Source: Gemmatimonadota bacterium
Lineage (GTDB): Bacteria > Gemmatimonadota > Gemmatimonadetes > Gemmatimonadales > GWC2-71-9
DNA: 58,586 bases
NCBI GenBank assembly: GCA_003246755.1
Contig: QKDC01000071.1
Location: forward strand, 1-58,586
Direction of reading: 5' to 3'
Shown here: positions 1 to 7,604 of the stretch, one piece after another
How positions within the stretch are numbered: position 1 is the stretch's first letter
Layout: the number at the start of each line of letters is the position of its first letter
Position numbers and translations under genes: made by a program
Notes under the pieces: model-generated
Database searches by the model: none
Seen by the model: the letters and a program-made list of their open reading frames with translations, nothing else
What the model was told of the DNA's origin: nothing

Positions 1-1
1 G

Positions 2-622
2 GCCGATCAGGCAGCTGCGGCCGTGGATGCACTGAATGTCGCGGCTTTCGCGATGGTCAGGGCGAAGAGCGACATGGGTGAAGGGGGGTCCGGGTCGGGA
101 CAGTCCGAGGCGGCTGGACAGATGCAGGACGCCGCACAGCAGCAGAGCCAGATTGCCGAAGATGCGGCTTCAATGCTCCCGACGGCCGGCACTCCCACGG
201 CACAGACACAACTCCAGGAGCTCGCGGCCCGCCAACAAGCACTTGCTGAAGCCATGGACCGTTTGCGGGCGGCCGGCCAGGTCGATGGCGCCGAGCAGTT
301 TGCGGAAGAAGCCGCGGATCTCGCCCAACGTTTGGATGCGGGGCAATTGGATCGCGAGACCGTTGATCGCCAGGAGCGGCTCTTCCGTCGCATGCTCGAT
401 GCGGGTCGCACGCTGCAGGGTGAGGAAGAGGATGAACAGAAGGACAGGGAAAGCACCACAGCGAGCGAAGGGAACATCCGATTGCCCCCCACTTTCCGCC
501 GCAGCGCAGGCCCCGATCCCCTTCGACTGCCGTCTTGGGAGGAGCTCCGACTCCTCACGCCAGAAGAACGTCGATTGGTGACGGACTACTTCCGTCGCCT
601 CACTTCGGGTGATCGGCCGTGA
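2..622 (+). CDS. C-terminal part of a Gln/Glu-rich coiled-coil protein (DUF4175-like), 5' end outside window
   Basis: The reading frame is open from the first bases of the window, so the true start lies upstream and only about 206 residues are seen. The visible part is rich in Ala, Gln and Glu: an AAGQMQDAAQQQSQIAED stretch, then charged helices (FAEEAADLAQRLDAGQLDRET) typical of coiled coil. It ends with a conserved-looking segment rich in Arg and Pro (LPSWEELRLLTPEERRLVTDYFRR). A glutamine-rich C-terminus next to a TPR protein and an 'asparagine synthetase B-like' protein resembles the C-terminus of DUF4175-type membrane proteins in Bacteroidota and Gemmatimonadota; this is recalled from family knowledge, not computed. 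The stop overlaps the start of the next gene (GTGA), so they are translationally coupled. The function is unknown, probably envelope-associated. Confidence 0.6.
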   Translation, partial: ADQAAAAVDALNVAAFAMVRAKSDMGEGGSGSGQSEAAGQMQDAAQQQSQIAEDAASMLPTAGTPTAQTQLQELAARQQALAEAMDRLRAAGQVDGAEQFAEEAADLAQRLDAGQLDRETVDRQERLFRRMLDAGRTLQGEEEDEQKDRESTTASEGNIRLPPTFRRSAGPDPLRLPSWEELRLLTPEERRLVTDYFRRLTSGDRP

Positions 623-2337
623 GGCGGCTCCTGTTCGCAGGGCTCGTGGTCCTGCCACTGCTGAGTCTGCGAGCCCAGGACGTGGACATTCGTCCGGCGT
701 TGAACTACGAGCGGCGTGGCAACTACAGCGCAGCGGCCCAGGCGTTCCGGATCGTGCTGCAGGAAGCCCCGGGACACCTGAACGCGCTCCTGGGACTCGA
801 GCGTGTCTTGGGTCACCTCGGCCGGCAGGAGGAGATGTCCCTCCCTGCGTCGCTCGCGGTGGCCGCACGGCCAGACGACCCGGCGGTCTACGGGGTCGCC
901 GTTCGAGGCTGGTCTGCCGCGCATCAACCCGACAGCGTGCGGAGTCTCGTCGATCGATGGGCGGCCATCGAACCTGGCAGCGAAGCACCCTACCGAGAAT
1001 GGGGATTCGCAGCCCTGACCCAACGTGATCGCGTCGCGGCGCGAAGAGCGTACACGCTCGGCCGGGAACGGCTCGGCTCGGAGGCCCTGGCTGGCGAGCT
1101 GGCACAACTCGCGACCGTGGAAGGGGCCTACGAAGAGGCTGCCCTCGAGTGGGTCACCGCGATTCACCAGGCTTCGGGTTACCGCACTGCGGCCATCGGT
1201 GGCTTGAGTCAGGCGAGTCCGCGACAGCGAACTGCGATTCTCGCTCGCCTCGAGCAGAGTACGGACCCGGTTGCCAATCAGCTGGCTGCCGGCCTCGCCC
1301 TGCGATGGGGTGAAGCCGCGCGAGGCTTCGCGGCGCTTCGCCTCCATCTCCCGCCGGGCGATCCCGGGACTGCCGCCCTGCTGGCCTTTCTCGAAGAGCT
1401 CCGGCTGGCCAATGGGAACGGAATCCTGTCAGCCAAGGCCCAGACCCTCGAGCTTCTGGCCGATCGTCCCAGTGAAGATCGACCCAGGTGGCTTGCGGAA
1501 GCGGCCAAGGTCTTTGCGGAGGCGGGCCAACAGACCGAGGCCAGGCGGGTGCTCGCACGCCTGGCCTCTGACCCCGCGGCCTCACCGGGCCTGGCGGGCT
1601 CGGCCTCTATCAGTTTGATCGAGGTCCTCATGGCAGAGGGTCGAGTGGAGGAGGCTGACGACCGGTTACGGGACCTCACGACGGTGGGGGGAATTGAGCG
1701 AAACCGACTCGCGAGGCAGTTGGCGGTTGCCTGGATACGAGCGGGAAACTTGGATCGGGCCGCGGTTCTCGTGCGAGCCGACAGTAGTGTCGAAGGCCTG
1801 GGGATTCTCGGGCGCATCGCGCTTTCCCGCGGCGACATTCGTGGCGCCGTCGAGCACCTCTCTGCCGCGGGCCCCTTTGCAGGCGGAAGGAAGGATGCTA
1901 CGGACCGTATCGAGGCGTTGGCCGTGTTGCAGGTGATCGACCAGGATTCACTTCCGGCACTTGGCTCCGCCTACTTGTCCCTCTTGCGAGGGGACACCAC
2001 CGACGCCGCCATGGGTATGGAGCAGGTGGCGCAAAGCCTCCCGGCATCGAAGGGTGGTGCAGAGCTTCTCGTCTGGGCCGGCAGGTTACGTGTCGCCGTG
2101 GGGGACATTCCTGGGGCCGAGAAGAACTTCAGGGCGGTGACCGAGGGTGCCAACCCTGCCGCTGTCTCCGCCGCCCGGTTCGCCATGGCGGAGATCCTCG
2201 TTCACCGCGGATCGTCCGCCGAAGCCATGGAGGCCCTCGAGGAACTCATTCTCGCCCATCCGAGCAGCGCTGTGGCTCCGCAGGCCCGCCGGCTGCTCGA
2301 GACCCTTCGGCGCGGAGTTTCTGGAGGGAAGTCGTGA
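619..2337 (+). CDS. Secreted TPR-repeat protein
   Basis: 572 residues starting at a GTG that overlaps the preceding stop (GTGA). Residues 1-19 form a signal peptide (MRRLLFAGLVVLPLLSLRAQ), so the protein is periplasmic or attached outside the cytoplasmic membrane. The rest is almost entirely alpha-helical with repeated TPR-like units: YERRGNYSAAAQAFRIVL near residue 31, a central Ala/Leu/Arg-rich array, and a clear C-terminal pair (AEKNFRAVTEGANPAAVSAA, then MAEILVHRGSSAEAMEALEE). TPR arrays usually serve as protein-protein scaffolds. No catalytic motif is visible. It is coupled on both sides with GTGA overlaps, which suggests a shared complex with the coiled-coil protein upstream and the Tat-type protein downstream. 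Confidence 0.8.
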   Translation: MRRLLFAGLVVLPLLSLRAQDVDIRPALNYERRGNYSAAAQAFRIVLQEAPGHLNALLGLERVLGHLGRQEEMSLPASLAVAARPDDPAVYGVAVRGWSAAHQPDSVRSLVDRWAAIEPGSEAPYREWGFAALTQRDRVAARRAYTLGRERLGSEALAGELAQLATVEGAYEEAALEWVTAIHQASGYRTAAIGGLSQASPRQRTAILARLEQSTDPVANQLAAGLALRWGEAARGFAALRLHLPPGDPGTAALLAFLEELRLANGNGILSAKAQTLELLADRPSEDRPRWLAEAAKVFAEAGQQTEARRVLARLASDPAASPGLAGSASISLIEVLMAEGRVEEADDRLRDLTTVGGIERNRLARQLAVAWIRAGNLDRAAVLVRADSSVEGLGILGRIALSRGDIRGAVEHLSAAGPFAGGRKDATDRIEALAVLQVIDQDSLPALGSAYLSLLRGDTTDAAMGMEQVAQSLPASKGGAELLVWAGRLRVAVGDIPGAEKNFRAVTEGANPAAVSAARFAMAEILVHRGSSAEAMEALEELILAHPSSAVAPQARRLLETLRRGVSGGKS

Positions 2338-3608
2338 GACGTCGGGAGTTTCTGGCTGGGAGCGTCGCCACCCTCGCGTTCCCCGCGTGGGCCAGGGCTC
2401 AACGCGTGCCTTCGTTTCTGATCCCCATGGATGACCGTCAATCGAACCATCTCCGAGCCTACGGGGTCACCTTTCGCGCCCTCGAACGTGGCGAGCGATC
2501 GGAATGGCTTCTCAACTACCGCGACGGGTCGTTTCTCCTTCCGGCGAGTGCGGCAACGGCGAGGGACCTCACACTCTCCGGAGTTGTTGCCGAACCGGTC
2601 GATGATTCTGAGATTGCAGCCATCCACGCCGAGATCCAGGAGACAAATGCAGACGCCGTCCCACTCGAAAAGGCGCCGGAGGTGGCGGTCTACGCGCCTC
2701 CGAATGCGGCACCGTGGGACGATGCGGTGACGATGGCGTTGGGCTATGCCGGGGTAGGGTACGAGAAACTGTGGGATGCAGAGGTCGCGGCGGGCGGCCT
2801 GGGCGCGTTTGACTGGCTCCATCTCCACCACGAAGACTTTACCGGTCAATACTCCAAGTTTTACCTCAACTATGCGGGGGCGCCCTGGCTTGCGGAGATG
2901 GTCGAGCGCAACCAGCGCATGGCGAGTCAATTGGGGTTCCCCCATGTCCCGGCGTTGAAGCGGGCGATTGCTCAGTCGATTGCCCGCTTCGTCGACCAGG
3001 GCGGTTTCCTATTTGCCATGTGCACGGCAACCGAGACCCTGGATCTCGCGTTGGCCGGTGCTGGTATCGACATCGCCGCGAGTTATGCGGACGGGGATGC
3101 GATGGATCCCGGCGCGTCCGAAAGGATGGATTGGAGTCGTGCACTCGCCTTCCAGAACGCACGGCTCGAACCGAGTCCGGCCGCGGCGGTGTTTTCCGAC
3201 ATCGATGGACATCAAGTGAACGCTCCTGGGGGACGCCAGCCCTTGGGGAGCTTCACCCTGTTCAACTTCAGCGCCAAGATCGACCCGGTTGCCAGTATGC
3301 TGGTGCAGAACCATCGCCAGGTTGTGCCCGACTACTACGGGCTCACGACCTCCTTCACCCGGCACACCCTCAAGCCCGCCTTGACGGTTCTGGCAGATGA
3401 ACCGGGTGCTCCCTGGGTCAAGTACATTCATGGGGAACACGGCAAGGGGACGTGGACCTTTCTCGGTGGCCACGACCCCGAAGATCCGCAGCACCAGATC
3501 GGTGACTTGCCGACCGACCTATCCTTGCATCCGCATTCGCCGGGCTATCGCTTGATTCTCAACAACGTCCTCTTTCCCGCCGCGAAGAAGAAGGAACTCA
3601 AGACGTGA
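2334..3608 (+). CDS. Tat-type exported protein of the 'asparagine synthetase B-like' family, function unknown
   Basis: 424 residues; the GTG start overlaps the previous stop. The N-terminus (MRRREFLAGSVATLAFPAWARA) is a twin-arginine-like signal peptide. The mature part opens with FLIPMDDRQSNHLRAYGVTF and WLLNYRDGSFLLP, a signature of a family in Bacteroidota and Gemmatimonadota that is often labelled 'asparagine synthetase B' although no AsnB glutamine-hydrolase or synthetase motifs are visible here. The middle part (APWDDAVTMALGYAGVGYEKLWD, then HHEDFTGQYSKFY, then GGFLFAMCTATETLDLALA) resembles a Rossmann or class-I glutaminase-like fold, with a candidate Cys in FAMCTA. Near the end, HGKGTWTFLGGHDPEDPQH is also glutaminase-like. 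The enzymatic label should not be trusted; genomic context suggests an envelope role. Confidence 0.7.
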   Translation: MRRREFLAGSVATLAFPAWARAQRVPSFLIPMDDRQSNHLRAYGVTFRALERGERSEWLLNYRDGSFLLPASAATARDLTLSGVVAEPVDDSEIAAIHAEIQETNADAVPLEKAPEVAVYAPPNAAPWDDAVTMALGYAGVGYEKLWDAEVAAGGLGAFDWLHLHHEDFTGQYSKFYLNYAGAPWLAEMVERNQRMASQLGFPHVPALKRAIAQSIARFVDQGGFLFAMCTATETLDLALAGAGIDIAASYADGDAMDPGASERMDWSRALAFQNARLEPSPAAAVFSDIDGHQVNAPGGRQPLGSFTLFNFSAKIDPVASMLVQNHRQVVPDYYGLTTSFTRHTLKPALTVLADEPGAPWVKYIHGEHGKGTWTFLGGHDPEDPQHQIGDLPTDLSLHPHSPGYRLILNNVLFPAAKKKELKT

Positions 3609-6118
3609 CCGCGTCGGACCGCCTCAGCGCGGCGGCTCGTGAGGCGATCGTGGAGGAGATACTGGCCGCTGGTGGGCGAGAGGTGTGCTTCGTGGCCACG
3701 GTGTCCGAGGCGGGGGGCATCGAAGAGGTTCGCGCCGTGGCGCGTGGAACTCCCGAGATGGTCCTTGCCCTGCCGGGTATCGCGCAGGCGGGCGAGATGC
3801 TCATCCACAACCATCCCAACGGTGTCCTCGAACCGTCGCCCGCCGACCTGCACATTGCCAGCCGACTCCACGATTCGGGTGTAGGGTTCGGGATCGTCGA
3901 CAATCAGGGTGCCAGGCTCTACGTCGTCGTGGAAGTCCCGCGTTCGCGGCCGGTCACCCGACTCGATCCCTTCGATGTGGTTGCCGGCCTTGGGGAGCAT
4001 GGGCCCATCGCCACGCAGCTCGGCAACTACGAGGATCGCCCGAGCCAACGGGACATGGCCGCCTACGTCGCCGATCTGTACAACGACGGGGGAGTCGGTT
4101 TGTTGGAGGCAGGAACCGGTGTCGGAAAGTCCTTCGCCTACCTGCTGCCGGCCTTGGCATGGGCGCGACTCAACCACGAGCGGACAGTCGTCAGTACCAA
4201 CACCATCAACCTTCAGGAGCAATTGGTCGGGAAGGATCTGCCGCTTCTCGCTCAGGCATTGGCCGATGGGGAGTGGAGACCCTCCTTCGCCTTGTTGAAA
4301 GGTTGGCGCAATTACCTATGTCTGGCTCGCCTCGATTCCGCCGTTGGCAGTCAGCACTCCCTGCTCGAATTGGACCGAGTCGAGGAGCTCTTGGATCTCG
4401 CCTCGTGGGCTGGCAGGACCGGGGACGGGACGTTGGGGGACCTCCCGTTCACGCCGACGCCGGAAGTCTGGGATGAGGTCGTGGCCGAATCGGACTTGTG
4501 CCCGCGTTTGAAGTGTCCGCACTTCGAACGCTGCTTTGTCTTCCGGGCTCGTCGCCAGGCGGCAGAAGCGGACATCCTCGTGGTGAACCATCATCTCCTG
4601 AGCGCCGATCTCGCCATTCGCGCCGCTCAGGAAAACTGGGTTGAGGCGGCGGTCCTGCCTCCCTATCAGAGACTCATCCTCGACGAAGGACACCACCTGG
4701 AGGACGTCTCCGCCGTCCACCTTGGTTCTCAGGTCACCAGTCGATCAGTTCGACGGCTCCTCGGCAGGTTCGAGCGCGGGGGCAAGGGTCTGGTTCCGGC
4801 GCTCGCCGCCGAACTCGCGCGTGGGGGCGATCTCCTGGCGCGGGCCAGTCTGGATCTGGTGCAGTCACAGCTCGTGCCGGCGCTCGCTGATGTCCGAATC
4901 GCGACCGAGGCGTTGTTCGCCAGACTCCTCGGTCGTATCGAATCCGTGTCGGGCGGTGTGCTCAGACTCGACGACTCATTCGCCGACGATCCCATCTGGG
5001 AAGAGGGACTCGGCGAAGAGTTGGATGCGGGGCTCTCGGCCTTTCGTCGGCTGCGGAGTCATGTCGAGCTGGTGGCCGACCGTCTGGAATCGGAAGAAAC
5101 CACCGATCGCCGCGAGCAACTGCTCCAGGAACTTCGCGGGGCCCTCCGGCGCCTCGATGCCGTTGCCGACGGGCTGGGACGGACACTCCATCCTCCACCA
5201 GGAGGTCCCGCCACCGTGCGATGGATAGAGCGGACCGATGCTCGGGGACAACAGCTCGCCCTGCACGCGGTCCCGTTGGACCTGGCGCCCATCCTGCGTG
5301 AGACGTTGTTCGACAGGGTGAAGACGGTTGTGTTGACGAGTGCCACCCTGGCCACGGGTGGTGACTTCTCCTTCCTCAGTAGACGAACCGGACTCGCCGT
5401 CGAACCCAGTCCCGTCACGGTGCGAGAGATTCTGCCATCGCCCTTCGACTTCGTGAACCAGTGTCTGTTCGGGATCCCGAGTGATGTTCCCGATCCACGG
5501 GAGGACGAACTGGGGCATGATCAGGCCACCGCGCGGATCGTGGAGGACATGGCCGCGGCGAGTGATGGCGGGGTCTTCGTGCTGTTCACGAGTCACCGGC
5601 AGTTGCGTCGTCTCGCGTCGGCACTCCGTGCAGGGCTTGGTGCGCGGTGGCCCCTCCTCGTCCAAGGGGAGGCTCCGAGGGATCAGCTCCTCCGTCGCTT
5701 CCGGGAAAGCGGGAGAGCCATCCTGTTGGGGACGGATTCCTTTTGGGAGGGTGTCGATGTCCCTGGACGAGCATTGCGGGTGTTGATCCTCTGTAAGCTT
5801 CCCTTCAAGGTGCCGTCCGAACCCTTGACGGCGGCGCGCCTCGAGCGTCTGGCGACCGAGGGTGAGGATGGCTTCTGGTCGTACTTGCTCCCTTTGGCTG
5901 CGCTGAAACTCAAACAGGGATTTGGCCGCCTGATAAGGAACGGACAGGACGTCGGGGTGGTTCTACTCCTCGACCGGCGCGCCGTGGTCAAGCGGTATGG
6001 CCCATCTTTGCTCGACAGTCTCCCCCCTGCTGAGCGGGTGATCGGGCCGTGGAGTGAAGTACGTCTTCGCTGCGAGGACTTCTTTGCCCGCCACGGAATC
6101 GAGGCGGAGGTGGGGTAG
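3605..6118 (+). CDS. RadC-like JAMM domain fused to DinG/XPD-family helicase
   Basis: 837 residues; the GTG start overlaps the preceding stop. Residues 1-115 form a JAB/MPN domain: H68-x-H70, then S78 and D81 seven and ten residues later (HNHPNGVLEPSPAD), the JAMM zinc motif of RadC-type proteins. From about residue 145 it is a superfamily-2 XPD/DinG-type helicase. Walker A is EAGTGVGKS (about 168-176). Four candidate iron-sulfur cysteines are C239, C299, C304 and C310, and the DEAH-type motif is DEGH at 360-363. Later motifs are LTSATLA, the LFTSHRQLRRL region, DSFWEGVDVPG, and KQGFGRLIRNGQD with the motif VI arginines. DinG unwinds DNA 5'-3' and resolves R-loops and G4 structures; a JAMM domain would add zinc-dependent peptidase or structural function. 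The gene lies last in the coupled cluster. Confidence 0.9.
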   Translation: MTASDRLSAAAREAIVEEILAAGGREVCFVATVSEAGGIEEVRAVARGTPEMVLALPGIAQAGEMLIHNHPNGVLEPSPADLHIASRLHDSGVGFGIVDNQGARLYVVVEVPRSRPVTRLDPFDVVAGLGEHGPIATQLGNYEDRPSQRDMAAYVADLYNDGGVGLLEAGTGVGKSFAYLLPALAWARLNHERTVVSTNTINLQEQLVGKDLPLLAQALADGEWRPSFALLKGWRNYLCLARLDSAVGSQHSLLELDRVEELLDLASWAGRTGDGTLGDLPFTPTPEVWDEVVAESDLCPRLKCPHFERCFVFRARRQAAEADILVVNHHLLSADLAIRAAQENWVEAAVLPPYQRLILDEGHHLEDVSAVHLGSQVTSRSVRRLLGRFERGGKGLVPALAAELARGGDLLARASLDLVQSQLVPALADVRIATEALFARLLGRIESVSGGVLRLDDSFADDPIWEEGLGEELDAGLSAFRRLRSHVELVADRLESEETTDRREQLLQELRGALRRLDAVADGLGRTLHPPPGGPATVRWIERTDARGQQLALHAVPLDLAPILRETLFDRVKTVVLTSATLATGGDFSFLSRRTGLAVEPSPVTVREILPSPFDFVNQCLFGIPSDVPDPREDELGHDQATARIVEDMAAASDGGVFVLFTSHRQLRRLASALRAGLGARWPLLVQGEAPRDQLLRRFRESGRAILLGTDSFWEGVDVPGRALRVLILCKLPFKVPSEPLTAARLERLATEGEDGFWSYLLPLAALKLKQGFGRLIRNGQDVGVVLLLDRRAVVKRYGPSLLDSLPPAERVIGPWSEVRLRCEDFFARHGIEAEVG

Positions 6119-6240
6119 TGTGGGGCCCGTATCATGCGGACGTCCCTGCTTGGGAGTCGGGGACGATCTGTCAGGGTTCGATCGAGGCGGTACATTTAAG
6201 CTGAGCGTCGTTGGCTCAGAGCTACCGGAGGAGACGGAGA
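6119..6240 (+). other. Short intergenic leader with hairpin
   Basis: This is the only sizeable gap in the first 7.5 kb. It holds a 6-bp hairpin, CTGAGC (6201-6206) and GCTCAG (6214-6219), and an AT-rich patch (tacatttaag) that could be a promoter element, with no good -35 partner. Just before the next gene there is a strong ribosome binding site, GGAGGAGACGGAGA, ending directly at the GTG at 6241. That site is the reason for choosing 6241 over an in-frame TTG at 6211, which sits inside the hairpin. Confidence 0.4.
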
Positions 6241-7110
6241 GTGGAGAAAGCTCGGGAATTCACCCTCCCCAAACGGAGGCGTGTCAGCTGGTGGGCGATC
6301 GGAGTGAGCATCGGGCTGCACGCCCTGGTGCTCTCCGTTCGTGCGACCGGTTGGTGGGCCAATGGCGAGGTTCCCGAAGTACGCCTCATCCCGCTCTCGC
6401 CCATCATCACGACGTTTGACCTCGACTACCAGGCTCCGGTTCAACCGCCACCGGCGCGGCGGCCTCCACCGGAGCCGGTCGAGGAACTGGTTGCGACCGA
6501 AGAAGACATCGCTCCCCCATCGCAAGTCCCTGCCATGGATCTGGCGGGTATCCCTGAGGCCCCGATCGATACCGCGGCAGGAGAACCCTCACCCACCGGC
6601 ACCGGCCCGACCACGATGACCCGGCTCCGTCCCGCCCGTGGGGAGGGCAAACTTTGGGTGCAACCGCTGCCGCTGGCCCCCAAAGAGCTCGCACAGCGGC
6701 TTACCCGCTCGCACATCGAACTGATCGATAGCGCCGTGACCGTCATCGTGCAGGCATACATTGATTCCGTCGTTGCGGCCCCGACGCCGTATGACAATAC
6801 TCCACCCACCTGGACCACTGAAATCGGCGGTCGGACGTTCGGCATCGACAGCCGGAACATCTATCTCGGAGGGCTCAAGATCCCGACGGCCATCCTAGCC
6901 TTGTTGCCAATTCCGCAGGTCAGCAACGTTGACCTGCGCGCCGCGCGCCGGATGGCCGACATGCGCGAGGATCTCATGATCGCCGCGCAACGCGCCCGGA
7001 CGATGGAAGACTTCAAGAAGGCCATCAAAGCGCTTCGTGAGGAACGGGCGCGACAGCAGGTCTTCGAGCGGAATCAACGCCGCGAACCTGGGGACACCGT
7101 CCCCCGATGA
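6241..7110 (+). CDS. TonB-like membrane-anchored proline-rich protein
   Basis: 289 residues from the GTG at 6241, which follows a GGAGGAG ribosome binding site. A basic N-terminus (LPKRRRVS) precedes a single hydrophobic anchor (WWAIGVSIGLHALVLSV, about residues 16-33), like the N-terminus of TonB-type energy transducers. Next comes a proline-rich linker (PVQPPPARRPPPEPVEE, about 65-82), then an acidic and Pro/Thr-rich region. The C-terminal half has a globular part (WTTEIGGRTFGIDSRNIYLGGLKIP) and a charged helix rich in Arg and Glu. The usual TonB C-terminal domain signature (YP..A...G..G.V) is not seen, so a TonB role is not established. The protein is probably periplasmic with one inner-membrane anchor, and it is coupled by ATGA to the next gene. 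Confidence 0.65.
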   Translation: MEKAREFTLPKRRRVSWWAIGVSIGLHALVLSVRATGWWANGEVPEVRLIPLSPIITTFDLDYQAPVQPPPARRPPPEPVEELVATEEDIAPPSQVPAMDLAGIPEAPIDTAAGEPSPTGTGPTTMTRLRPARGEGKLWVQPLPLAPKELAQRLTRSHIELIDSAVTVIVQAYIDSVVAAPTPYDNTPPTWTTEIGGRTFGIDSRNIYLGGLKIPTAILALLPIPQVSNVDLRAARRMADMREDLMIAAQRARTMEDFKKAIKALREERARQQVFERNQRREPGDTVPR

Positions 7111-7550
7111 AACTCGTCGACGGCGAGGAGACGATCGTCCTGGTGACGGGATCGTCCGCGAATGCCCGGGCCAAGGACACTCCGCTGGCCGAGTGGCTCC
7201 GCGAGGAGATCGACCGACGGGGTGGTGGGATGGCCTATCGTCGAGCGATCATCGTGCAGGACGAACGGTATGTGCGCACGCCGGCGTTCCACGATCATCC
7301 CACGATTGCCATTGGAGGTCCGGGGACGAACGACGTGGCCCAGCATCTGTCACAAATTCTCCCCCTGGTGATTGCCAAGGAGGAGCGGATGTTCGTGCAA
7401 ATGCATCTGGATTTGCGCGGATATCAGATCGCGCTCTGGGGGATGGACGCCGACAGCACCAAATCGGCCGTCGAAGCCTTCGTCTCTGAGGGTCTCCTCG
7501 ACTCGCTTCTCACCCGAATCTGGCCTTTTCGTCCCACGACCGTCTGCTGA
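7107..7550 (+). CDS. Conserved-looking hypothetical protein, 147 aa
   Basis: The ATG overlaps the preceding stop (ATGA), so it is co-translated with the TonB-like protein. It has no signal peptide or membrane segment. The N-terminus (ETIVLVTGSSANARAKDTPLAEWL) and the central TIAIGGPGTNDVAQHLSQILP suggest an alpha/beta fold with a glycine-rich turn. The C-terminal part (QMHLDLRGYQIALWGMDADSTKSA) continues the alternating pattern. I do not recognise the family. Being coupled to a membrane-anchored protein, it might be a cytoplasmic partner, but nothing in the sequence proves that. Confidence 0.6.
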   Translation: MKLVDGEETIVLVTGSSANARAKDTPLAEWLREEIDRRGGGMAYRRAIIVQDERYVRTPAFHDHPTIAIGGPGTNDVAQHLSQILPLVIAKEERMFVQMHLDLRGYQIALWGMDADSTKSAVEAFVSEGLLDSLLTRIWPFRPTTVC

Positions 7551-7562
7551 CCAACACCCGAA

Positions 7563-7594
7563 CTGACACCCCGGCGGCAATGTCAGAGCGGGGT
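7563..7594. terminator. Possible bidirectional terminator between convergent genes
   Basis: Two alternative short inverted repeats lie between the + strand hypothetical gene and the - strand gltX: CTGACA/TGTCAG (7563-7568 and 7581-7586) and ACCCCG/CGGGGT (7568-7573 and 7589-7594). Neither has a clear T-tract. The convergent position makes a termination role plausible. Confidence 0.3.
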
Positions 7595-7604
7595 TCCGAG
7601 GTCT

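Noticed and set aside
6211-6240. TTG start at 6211 for the TonB-like gene
   Set aside because: It lies in a hairpin and gives an Arg-rich leader, while the GTG at 6241 has a strong GGAGGAG ribosome binding site.
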